Source: Deltaproteobacteria bacterium (lineage in GTDB: Bacteria; Desulfobacterota; DSM-4660; Desulfatiglandales; HGW-15). From it: 6,583 bases of DNA. The translations under genes and the position numbers were made by a program. The DNA is taken from assembly GCA_020342025.1 (NCBI GenBank), contig CP070840.1, forward strand, positions 3,927,846-3,934,428, read 5' to 3'. Below the pieces are notes generated by a model that ran no database searches, was not told the DNA's origin, and worked only from the letters and a program-made list of their open reading frames with translations. Below, piece by piece: positions 1 through 5,628 of this stretch; the stretch's first letter is position 1; every line of letters starts with the position of its first letter.

Positions 1-887
1 ATATCCGGGAAGCGGGCAAACTGGGTCTCGACCTGGTGGTATTCCCCGAGGTCTATTTCTGCGGTTATCCCTACTGGAGGGGCAGTGTCTCGGTTCGTGA
101 GTCCACAGAGCTGGCGGCAAGAATGATCAGAAGCGCCATCAGATGGAACGGCGAAGAGGCCCATCAGATGGCCGAGGTGGCAAAGAAGGCCAAAGTCAAC
201 TGTGTGATCGGTTGCAATGAACTGAGTGATCAGCCCGGGAGCGGCACCATCTTCAATTCCCTCATTGTGATCAGCCGCGAGGGTAAGGTGGTGGGGCGCC
301 ACAGGAAACTCATGCCTACGCACTCGGAGAGGGTCTATTGGGGTATGGGGGATGCAAGCGATATCCGGGCTTTTCAGCTGGATATTGGCACCGTGGGGGC
401 GAGCATCTGCTATGAGCACCACATGACGCTCTTGAGGGCTGCCATGGCCATCAAAGGGGAAGAGATCCACTGTGCCCTGTGGCCCGGCTGGTGGAGCGTG
501 GATCGTCATCTGGGAGCCAAGATGGGCGACCCAGAGTCCAAAACATGTGATGTTGAGAGCGCCATTCGCCAACATGCCATTGAAAACCAGGTTTTCGTAA
601 TCAGTTCCAGCTGGTACCTCAAAAAAGAGGACTTGCCCGAGGAACTGGAAGAGGTGGTGAAGTACAATCTCGCCGTGGGCGGAAGCTGTATTGTGAATCC
701 CGCCGGAGTCATTATCGAAGGCCCGGTTTTCAATGAAGAGACCCTTGTTCACACAGAAATTGACCTGGGTGAAAGGGACCTGGCAAAGGCCTATTTTGAT
801 TGTGTGGGCCATTACTCCAGACCCGATCTCTTGAGCCTTCGAATCCATGATGAGGCCTGGACACCCACCGGCCCCAAAAAGCTCTAG
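1..887 (+). CDS. Nitrilase-family carbon-nitrogen hydrolase, 5' end missing
   Basis: The reading frame is already open at the left edge (first full codon at base 3), so the N-terminus lies outside the window and 294 residues are visible. The superfamily triad can be read: Glu in VVFPE (codon 48-50), Lys in HRKLMPTHSER (codon 306-308) and nucleophilic Cys in GASICYEHH (codon 408-410). The pattern RKLxPTxxERxxWGxGD and the late GHYSRPDLLSL resemble the true nitrilase branch (nitrile or cyanide to acid or amide) more than the amidase branches. Nitrilases usually run 310-350 residues, so about 20-35 residues are probably missing. One oddity is that the residue after the Cys is Tyr, where characterised nitrilases mostly have Trp (CWE). 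The protein is probably cytoplasmic. The substrate cannot be read from sequence, and an amidase or other C-N hydrolase remains possible. The gene ends with TAG 39 bp before cutA, probably on the same transcript. Confidence 0.88.
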   Translation, partial: IREAGKLGLDLVVFPEVYFCGYPYWRGSVSVRESTELAARMIRSAIRWNGEEAHQMAEVAKKAKVNCVIGCNELSDQPGSGTIFNSLIVISREGKVVGRHRKLMPTHSERVYWGMGDASDIRAFQLDIGTVGASICYEHHMTLLRAAMAIKGEEIHCALWPGWWSVDRHLGAKMGDPESKTCDVESAIRQHAIENQVFVISSSWYLKKEDLPEELEEVVKYNLAVGGSCIVNPAGVIIEGPVFNEETLVHTEIDLGERDLAKAYFDCVGHYSRPDLLSLRIHDEAWTPTGPKKL

Positions 888-893
888 TGGGAG

Positions 894-907
894 AGGGGAC
901 GTCCCCT
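894..907. repeat. Perfect 14-bp palindrome between the nitrilase gene and cutA
   Basis: The sequence AGGGGACGTCCCCT is its own reverse complement and lies 8 bp before the cutA ribosome binding site. As RNA it could fold to a five-base-pair stem with a four-base loop. No T-run follows, so it is a poor intrinsic terminator. It could be an operator-like dyad, an RNA element limiting cutA translation, or a remnant of a dispersed palindromic repeat. The sequence does not decide among these. Confidence 0.6.
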
Positions 908-914
908 AAGTTAT

Positions 915-920
915 AGGAGG
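915..920 (+). promoter_or_regulatory. Strong ribosome binding site of cutA
   Basis: AGGAGG is a full anti-Shine-Dalgarno match ending 6 bases before the ATG at 927. It fixes the cutA start and implies efficient translation independent of the upstream gene. Confidence 0.85.
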
Positions 921-926
921 TAAAGT

Positions 927-1250
927 ATGGCAGAGTTTATTCAGCTTTTCACAACGACAGAGAGAAGAGATGACGCAGAAATGATTTCAAGGGAGGTCGT
1001 GGAAAAGAGATTGGCGGCGTGTGCACAGGTCCTGGGTCCCATAACGAGCACCTACTGGTGGAAGGAAGAGATTGAAAAGACGGAAGAGTGGCTCTGTATT
1101 ATGAAAAGCCGGAGTGACCTATTTAAGGAACTGGAAGAGGCGATCAAGAGCATTCATCCATACGAGGTGCCGGAGATTGTGGCCGCGCCCATCGTTTTAG
1201 GAAGTCAGAGTTATTTGGCGTGGTTGGAGCAGGAAATCAAGCCTGGTTGA
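927..1250 (+). CDS. cutA: CutA1-type divalent cation tolerance protein
   Basis: This 107-residue protein has the usual length of the CutA1 family: small trimeric proteins with a ferredoxin-like fold related in shape to PII signalling proteins. The family hallmarks appear in order: RLAACAQ at residues 28-34, STYWWKEEIE at 41-50, and HPYEVPEI at 77-84 followed by the short C-terminal helix. There is no signal peptide, so it should be cytoplasmic. In E. coli, cutA mutations were linked to copper and divalent metal tolerance, but the molecular role of the family is not firmly settled. The ATG at 927 is chosen for the AGGAGG six bases upstream and because the protein then begins directly at the first beta strand. 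No metal transporter or metal regulator is nearby, so context gives no support for a metal-resistance role here. The nearest partner is the upstream nitrilase-like gene. The product is a confident call, the physiological role is not. Confidence 0.95.
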   Translation: MAEFIQLFTTTERRDDAEMISREVVEKRLAACAQVLGPITSTYWWKEEIEKTEEWLCIMKSRSDLFKELEEAIKSIHPYEVPEIVAAPIVLGSQSYLAWLEQEIKPG

Positions 1251-1265
1251 GCAGGCTCAAACAAC

Positions 1266-1321
1266 ATTTATCATCTATCATTTATCAATGTTCAATGACG
1301 GATGCTCAATGATAAATGTTC
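1266..1321. repeat. Degenerate 7-bp tandem array (8 units) between cutA and the mog gene
   Basis: Cut every seven bases, the plus strand reads ATTTATC, ATCTATC, ATTTATC, AATGTTC, AATGACG, GATGCTC, AATGATA, AATGTTC. Reversed, most units fit a loose GAnnAnT pattern. The array ends at the base before the mog stop codon. It also contains an inverted repeat, AACATTTATCAT (1263-1274) against ATGATAAATGTT (1309-1320), which could pair with a 34-base loop. The AT-rich stem and missing T-run make it a weak terminator candidate, although two convergent genes meet here. Confidence 0.6.
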
Positions 1322-1819
1322 TTATGTGGCACATTCGGAGGTGTCCCCTCCCAGTTTTGAGAGGGCATGTTTCAGGGCGGGCAAAACGACCTTTAGGTTG
1401 TCTTTCACCCCTGAGGGGCTTCCGGGGAGATTGATGATCAAAGAGGATCCACGGACACCCACCATCGCCCGAGAGAGCATGGCGTGAGGCGTCGTTTTCA
1501 GGCTCTTGGCCCGCATGGCCTCGGCCATCCCTGGGACCTCATAATCAATGGCCTTCTCCATGGCTTGAGGTGTCACATCCGTAGGGCTAAGCCCGGTGCC
1601 TCCTGATGTGATGATCAGAGAAAGTCCGACATTGTCCACCCAGTCCACCAGCGTGTTCGCAATCTGCTGGAGGTCATCAGGCACGATCCCTCTTTTAATG
1701 ATGGAGAATCCCTCTTCTTCTAGCATCCGGGCCGCAAGCTCTCCACTCTCGTCTTCTCTCGTGCCCTGAGAGCCTTTGGTGCTGATGGTCAGGACGCCGG
1801 CCCTAAACGCTTCTTCCAT
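1322..1819 (-). CDS. mog: MogA/MoaB-family molybdenum cofactor biosynthesis protein
   Basis: This is a complete 165-residue member of the MogA/MoaB fold family. MogA-type enzymes adenylate molybdopterin before molybdate insertion, in the cytoplasm. Visible hallmarks are TREDESGE near residues 20-27, the substrate-loop motif TSGGTGLSPTDVTPQA at 71-86 with its conserved Asp81, VPGMAEAMR at 95-103, and SRAMVGVRGSSLIINLPGSP at 116-135. Length matches single-domain MogA/MoaB rather than the larger MoeA or a fused protein. MogA and MoaB cannot be told apart reliably by reading, so the symbol marks the family rather than a proven MogA function. The ATG at 1817-1819 lies 10 bp after the stop of the EF-G paralogue. 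An AGGA overlapping that stop serves as ribosome binding site, so the two genes are probably co-transcribed and translationally coupled. No other Mo-cofactor gene or molybdoenzyme is visible nearby. Confidence 0.93.
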   Translation of the reverse strand: MEEAFRAGVLTISTKGSQGTREDESGELAARMLEEEGFSIIKRGIVPDDLQQIANTLVDWVDNVGLSLIITSGGTGLSPTDVTPQAMEKAIDYEVPGMAEAMRAKSLKTTPHAMLSRAMVGVRGSSLIINLPGSPSGVKDNLKVVLPALKHALSKLGGDTSECAT

Positions 1820-1827
1820 ATGGTATG

Positions 1828-1831
1828 TCCT
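1828..1831 (-). promoter_or_regulatory. mog ribosome binding site overlapping the stop codon of the EF-G paralogue
   Basis: On the minus strand AGGA shares two bases with the TAG stop of the upstream gene (1830-1832) and stands 8 bases before the mog ATG. This arrangement favours reinitiation by ribosomes finishing the upstream gene. Confidence 0.6.
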
Positions 1832-3908
1832 ATGCTGTCTTCTTGGCTGCGCTGATCACCTTCTCTGCGAGTTGGGATGGAACCTCCTCATAATGGGAAT
1901 GTTCCATTTGGAAAGTCCCGCGACCGCCAGTAATGGAGTTCAAGTCAAGGGCATATTGGAGGACCTCGGCCATGGGAACCTGCGCTATGATGACCTGGTA
2001 TCTCCCCTGCGTATCCATTCCCAAAACCCGACCTCGCCGACCGTTAAGATCGCCCATCACGTCTCCCATGACCTCTTCAGGCACAGTGATCTGCATTTTC
2101 ATGATGGGCTCAAGGAGAACAGGGTTCGCATCCTGCAGCGCCTTTTTGAGGCACATGCTGGCCGCTATTTTGAAGGCCATTTCCGAAGAATCCACATCGT
2201 GTGATTTGCCATCATAAAAACGGACCTTAAAGTCAACCACAGGATAGCCCCCAAGAACGCCACTTCTAATGGACTCGTTTAGGCCTTTTTCCACGGCAGG
2301 AACAAAATTGCGGGGGACATTCATTCCTACAAGGGCCTCTTCGAATTCAAAACCCTCACCCCTATCCAGTGGAGACACATCGAAGTGGACTTCGGCAAAT
2401 TGCCCCCGACCTCCCGTCTGCTTTTTGTGACGATAAATGACCCTATTTACAGGTTTTTTGATGGTTTCTTGGTAAGGGACCTTTACGGTCTTCAAGTTGA
2501 CCTCCACCCCAAATTTCCGTTTCAACTTTTCGCAGGTTGCCTCCAGATGTATTTGGCCAGTTCCTGAAAGGACGATTTCAGAGGTTGCCTGATCCCTGTC
2601 CAGCCTGAGGGTGGGATCTTCTTCCAGAAGTCTAGCAAGGGAGCTGAAGACCTTATCTTCACTCCCCTTTACTTTCGCCTCAACAGCATAGGAGAGAACC
2701 GGGGGAAGGGGCGCGGTGGGTGTATAAATGATTGGATCGTTTTCCAGGCACAACGTATCCCCTGTTTGTGTCCCTTTCAACTTGGGTATGGCCACGATAT
2801 CCCCTGCAATAGCCATCTCCGTAGCCTGCTGCTTTTTGCCCTCCAAGAGAAAGATTTGCCCAAATTTCTCTTTGTTCCTCTTATTGGCGTTATAGACGTT
2901 GGATTCCGCATTCAGCGTGCCAGAAAATACCCGCAGTAGGCTCAACTTGCCTGCAAAAGGATCCGCTACTGTTTTAAAGACGAGGGAGGAGAAGGGGGCT
3001 TCTGGTTCTGGACTCCTTTGGATCTCCTCTTTTCCAACCGCCCGCACACCCTCAAAAGGACCCCTCTCAACAGGGGCTGGGAGCCCTTGAACGATGAGAT
3101 CCATCAACTGAGGGACGCCCATATTCAGGGTTGCCGACCCACAGGTGATGGGCACCAGTAGTCCTGACTTGACGGCTAGGATAAAAGTCCCTTCTATTTC
3201 CTGCGCAGAGAGTTCTTCACCTTCCAAGTACTTTTCCATCAATTCGTCATTGGCCTCTACAATATTCTCTATCAACTTCTCTCGCCACTCTTCTGCCATC
3301 TCCAACATATCCTCAGGCACCTCTGATTGCTGGAATTTCCCGCTGCCCTCTTTGGTGTAAGTATAGGCTTTCATCTTGACGAGATCCACCAAACCCTGGA
3401 ATTTGTCCTCAGCCCCTATGGGCAAAAAGACTGGCGAAGCTTTCACATCGAAGGCCTTGGTGATTTCACCCACCACCCCGAAGAAATCAGCCCGCTCCCT
3501 GTCCATTTTGTTGACAAATATGATCCGTGCAAGTTTTTGTTCATCTGCAAAGGACCAGACCTTTTCTGTTCCTATTTTGACGCCCGCCGTTGCATCAATA
3601 ACGATGACTGCCCCATCGGCGGCCTGAAGGGAAAAGCGGGTATCGGAAAGAAAATTGTCATCCCCTGGCGTATCAATAAGATTGATATAAGCCTTTTTCC
3701 AGTCGCAGTGATGGAAGGATGTGCTGATGGTTATTCTTCTTTTCACTTCCTCCGGTTCAAAGTCCAAGTTAGACGTACCATCATCCACGCTGCCAAGTCT
3801 ATTCGTCGCCTTTCCGTTCAGAAGCATGGCCTCGCCAAGGGAAGTTTTGCCGGAACCCACATGGGCCATTATAGCAACGTTTCTCAATTGTTCGGTGTTT
3901 CTTTTCAT
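1830..3908 (-). CDS. fusA: EF-G-like translational GTPase (EF-G2-type paralogue)
   Basis: This complete 692-residue protein has the five-domain EF-G layout: G domain with inserted subdomain about 1-285, domain II about 300-395, III about 403-478, IV about 480-600 and V about 600-680. GTP-binding motifs are AHVGSGKTS (15-23), switch I RRITI with Thr60, DTPG (79-82), NKMD (133-136) and CGSA (256-259). Domain IV keeps GYPVVDF and SHDVDSS with His570, matching the tip His of E. coli EF-G. Two features set it apart from housekeeping EF-G: the P-loop is AHVGSGKT rather than AHIDAGKT, and the switch II residue after DTPG is Asp83 where the catalytic His is expected. From memory, Thermus EF-G-2 shares the GSGKT P-loop, the KKQTGG(H/R)GQ stretch and a non-His residue at that site. 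None of the usual str-operon ribosomal genes is beside it, so the housekeeping fusA probably lies elsewhere. AAGGA seven bases upstream supports the ATG at 3908. Its role (translocation, recycling or stress) is unknown. Confidence 0.93.
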   Translation of the reverse strand: MKRNTEQLRNVAIMAHVGSGKTSLGEAMLLNGKATNRLGSVDDGTSNLDFEPEEVKRRITISTSFHHCDWKKAYINLIDTPGDDNFLSDTRFSLQAADGAVIVIDATAGVKIGTEKVWSFADEQKLARIIFVNKMDRERADFFGVVGEITKAFDVKASPVFLPIGAEDKFQGLVDLVKMKAYTYTKEGSGKFQQSEVPEDMLEMAEEWREKLIENIVEANDELMEKYLEGEELSAQEIEGTFILAVKSGLLVPITCGSATLNMGVPQLMDLIVQGLPAPVERGPFEGVRAVGKEEIQRSPEPEAPFSSLVFKTVADPFAGKLSLLRVFSGTLNAESNVYNANKRNKEKFGQIFLLEGKKQQATEMAIAGDIVAIPKLKGTQTGDTLCLENDPIIYTPTAPLPPVLSYAVEAKVKGSEDKVFSSLARLLEEDPTLRLDRDQATSEIVLSGTGQIHLEATCEKLKRKFGVEVNLKTVKVPYQETIKKPVNRVIYRHKKQTGGRGQFAEVHFDVSPLDRGEGFEFEEALVGMNVPRNFVPAVEKGLNESIRSGVLGGYPVVDFKVRFYDGKSHDVDSSEMAFKIAASMCLKKALQDANPVLLEPIMKMQITVPEEVMGDVMGDLNGRRGRVLGMDTQGRYQVIIAQVPMAEVLQYALDLNSITGGRGTFQMEHSHYEEVPSQLAEKVISAAKKTA

Positions 3909-3915
3909 GTTAAAT

Positions 3916-3920
3916 TCCTT
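3916..3920 (-). promoter_or_regulatory. Ribosome binding site of the EF-G paralogue
   Basis: Minus-strand AAGGA ends seven bases before the ATG at 3906-3908, which supports that start. Confidence 0.75.
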
Positions 3921-3971
3921 TCCACTGTCATTTTTCCCGCGGAGTGTTCGAAGGCAGTAGCTAAAATTTCA

Positions 3972-4001
3972 AAATTACATTACCAGCGAAAACAAAGTCA
4001 A
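3972..4001 (-). promoter_or_regulatory. Putative sigma-70 promoter for the EF-G paralogue and mog
   Basis: On the minus strand TTGACT (plus 3996-4001) matches the -35 consensus at five of six bases. TAATTT (plus 3972-3977) is a weak -10 after an 18-base spacer. The inferred transcript would start near 3965 and carry a leader of about 57 bases. The -35 box is convincing and the -10 box is not. Confidence 0.4.
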
Positions 4002-4029
4002 GCCCAGAATACGAATCTTGATTTTTTGA

Positions 4030-4057
4030 TTGCCAATTGTCGCAAATATGTTATGTT
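4030..4057 (+). promoter_or_regulatory. Putative promoter for xerC-hslV-hslU
   Basis: TTGCCA (4030-4035, four of six -35 matches) is followed after 16 bases by TATGTT (4052-4057, four of six -10 matches) in an AT-rich stretch. A second -10-like hexamer, CATAAT (4069-4074), lacks a clear -35 partner. The divergent arrangement requires a plus-strand promoter in 3909-4094, but its exact position is uncertain. Confidence 0.3.
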
Positions 4058-4094
4058 ATTGATTTTTCCATAATAACTTGATGCCTAAAATGAT

Positions 4095-5018
4095 ATGCAG
4101 CTTGCTGACCTCATAGAGTCTTTTTTTGATTATTTGAGATCGCAGAAGGGGTATTCGGATCACACTGTCAAGAACTATCAGGTCGACCTAGAGCATTTCC
4201 TGACCTTTCTTGTGAACAAGCAGGAGTCAACAGGACAAAAAGAGACTGCCCCAGAGTTGGAGTCCATTGATTTCCTGGTCATCAGGGAATACTTGGGAAG
4301 GCTTTACAGCCAGTACAAACGCACGACAATTGCCCGGAAGCTTTCAGCCATACGATCCTTTTTTTACTTCCTCGAGAGGAAAGGCTTGTTGCAGGGCAAT
4401 CCTGCGGCCGACATCTCCAGTCCTAAGCAGGGCAAGTATATCCCTACCCATCTTCCTGTGGATGAGATGTTCAGGCTCCTAGAAGGACCCGATAGGGCGA
4501 AGCCGCTTGGCTTGCGGGACTTGGCCATACTGGAGGTGCTCTATTCATGCGGTATTAGGGTCAGCGAACTCTCAAGCCTGAATCTATCCAGCATTGATTC
4601 CGACCAGCGTCTGGTCAAGGTGTTGGGTAAGGGAAAAAAAGAGAGAATCGTACCGATTGGTAGAAAGGCATTAAGGGCGATCGAAGATTATATTGAAGCA
4701 ACACGCCCCCTCAGGAAAAAGACCCAGAGAGATCCTCAAGATGCACCTCTTTTTATCAATTTTCGAGGGGGCCGTCTCACCAACCGCAGCATCGGGAGGA
4801 TTGTGAAGAGATATGCGAGTCAATGTGGCCTCATGGCTGAGATCACTCCCCATTCTTTGAGGCATACTTTTGCCACCCATCTCCTAGACGGAGGTGCAGA
4901 TCTGCGCTCGGTTCAGGAACTTCTGGGGCATGCGAGTCTCTCAACCACCCAGAAATACACCCATGTGAGCCTTGAAAAGCTCATGGAGGTTTATGATAAG
5001 GCCCATCCGAGGAGCTAA
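4095..5018 (+). CDS. xerC: Tyrosine recombinase XerC
   Basis: This 307-residue protein has the normal XerC/XerD length. The N-terminal SAM-like core-binding domain spans about residues 1-95 and the C-terminal catalytic domain about 115-300. All six catalytic residues are present: Arg155 in CGIRVSEL, Lys179 in [11 protein letters not shown], His253 and Arg256 in [12 protein letters not shown], His279 in [11 protein letters not shown], and nucleophile Tyr288 in KYTHV. Xer recombinases resolve chromosome dimers at dif near the terminus, normally as a XerC-XerD pair with FtsK. Sequence alone separates XerC from XerD poorly. The XerC call rests on the following hslV-hslU, the same order as Bacillus codV-clpQ-clpY. 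An in-frame TAA at 4086-4088 rules out any earlier start, so ATG 4095 is the first possible one, yet no Shine-Dalgarno sequence precedes it. The next gene starts 50 bp downstream. No integron, phage or attachment site is nearby. Confidence 0.93.
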   Translation: MQLADLIESFFDYLRSQKGYSDHTVKNYQVDLEHFLTFLVNKQESTGQKETAPELESIDFLVIREYLGRLYSQYKRTTIARKLSAIRSFFYFLERKGLLQGNPAADISSPKQGKYIPTHLPVDEMFRLLEGPDRAKPLGLRDLAILEVLYSCGIRVSELSSLNLSSIDSDQRLVKVLGKGKKERIVPIGRKALRAIEDYIEATRPLRKKTQRDPQDAPLFINFRGGRLTNRSIGRIVKRYASQCGLMAEITPHSLRHTFATHLLDGGADLRSVQELLGHASLSTTQKYTHVSLEKLMEVYDKAHPRS

Positions 5019-5060
5019 GTAGAGTGATCAGTAGAGAGCGAGGAGCGAGGAGAAGAGGAT
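5019..5060 (+). repeat. Purine-rich 7-bp-period array between xerC and hslV
   Basis: From 5019 the sequence divides into GTAGAGT, GATCAGT, AGAGAGC, GAGGAGC, GAGGAGA, AGAGGAT, a degenerate heptad series beginning directly after the xerC stop codon. GAGGAGC and GAGGAGA, preceded by AGAGAGC, give the clearest tandem signal. Several units contain GGAG or GAGG, so the array may supply or compete for ribosome binding upstream of hslV. Confidence 0.55.
5054..5059 (+). promoter_or_regulatory. Probable ribosome binding site of hslV
   Basis: AGAGGA ends nine bases before the ATG at 5069. Other purine-rich AGGAG copies lie further upstream in the repeat array, so the site is plausible rather than unique. 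Confidence 0.5.
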
Positions 5061-5068
5061 TTCATAGG

Positions 5069-5626
5069 ATGAAAAACCCAAAAAAAACGATCAAAGCGAC
5101 TACCATTCTTGCGGTTCGGAAGGATGGAAGGGCCGTCATGGCCGGAGATGGTAAGGTGAGCATCGGCGAGACAATTATGAAACACAAAGCCAACAAGGTG
5201 AGGTTCATGTACAAGGACCGGGTCTTGGTCGGTTTTGCGGGGACCGCGGCAGACGCCTTCAATCTTTTCGAGAGGCTGGAGGCGAAGCTGGAGAAGTTCA
5301 ACGGAAACCTGACCCGAGCCGCTGTTGAGCTTGCCAAGGACTGGCGTACGGACAAGATCCTGAGGAGACTGGAGGCCCTGCTTCTTGCCATGGATAACGA
5401 GGATACCCTCATCATTTCGGGCACCGGCGACGTTATTGAGCCTGATGAACCCGAGGCCGCCATAGGTTCTGGAGGGCCCTATGCCCTGGCGGCAGCCCGG
5501 GCCCTGAGAATGCATTCTGACCTGGACGCCGCATCCATTGCCCGGGAAGCCATGAAAATAACGGCTTCAATCTGCCTCTATACCAATGAGCAGATCGTCG
5601 TCGAGGAGATTGGACAGAAGGAATAG
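5069..5626 (+). CDS. hslV: HslV, peptidase subunit of the HslUV (ClpYQ) protease
   Basis: HslV is a proteasome beta-like threonine peptidase. It forms a double hexameric ring capped by HslU and degrades unfolded or regulatory proteins in the cytoplasm. The body is very close to E. coli Hsl[11 protein letters not shown] with the nucleophilic Thr, [65 protein letters not shown], and ICLYTN near the end. ATG 5069 gives 185 residues with leader [10 protein letters not shown] before the catalytic Thr11. E. coli HslV has only a Met there, so this leader is long and basic and would need processing. An in-frame GTG at 5024 would add 15 Arg-rich residues encoded by the repeat array and is unlikely to be the start. 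The leader is encoded across an eight-A run (5080-5087). hslU starts two bases after the hslV stop, so the two are certainly co-expressed. Heat-shock control is common for hslVU, but no sigma-32-type site is evident here. Confidence 0.96.
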   Translation: MKNPKKTIKATTILAVRKDGRAVMAGDGKVSIGETIMKHKANKVRFMYKDRVLVGFAGTAADAFNLFERLEAKLEKFNGNLTRAAVELAKDWRTDKILRRLEALLLAMDNEDTLIISGTGDVIEPDEPEAAIGSGGPYALAAARALRMHSDLDAASIAREAMKITASICLYTNEQIVVEEIGQKE

Positions 5627-5628
5627 AA

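Noticed and set aside
1..1250. Nitrilase-cutA as part of a metal or nitrile detoxification system
   Set aside because: Only adjacency supports it. No transporter, regulator or second enzyme of such a pathway is visible, and the upstream sequence is missing.
1247..1260. Inverted repeat TTGAGC-AG-GCTCAA over the cutA stop as an intrinsic terminator
   Set aside because: The stem is only about five pairs with a four-base loop and no T-run follows on either strand.
1776..2204. Plus-strand open frame of 142 codons across the EF-G/mog junction
   Set aside because: It lies opposite two confidently identified genes and its translation shows no family resemblance.
3327..4073. Open frame of 248 codons on the plus strand opposite the EF-G paralogue
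   Set aside because: It is antisense to well-conserved EF-G sequence, has no recognisable domain or ribosome binding site, and runs into the divergent promoter region.
4095..5018. Tyrosine recombinase as a phage, integron or defence-island integrase
   Set aside because: Length, motif spacing and the hslV-hslU neighbours fit housekeeping XerC, and no attachment repeats or cargo genes are present.
5024..5068. GTG at 5024 as the hslV start
   Set aside because: It would translate the purine-rich repeat array into 15 residues absent from known HslV; ATG 5069 has its own ribosome binding site and fits the family better.
5015..5515. Minus-strand open frame of 166 codons opposite hslV
   Set aside because: It is a shadow of the conserved hslV frame and its product has no coherent domain.
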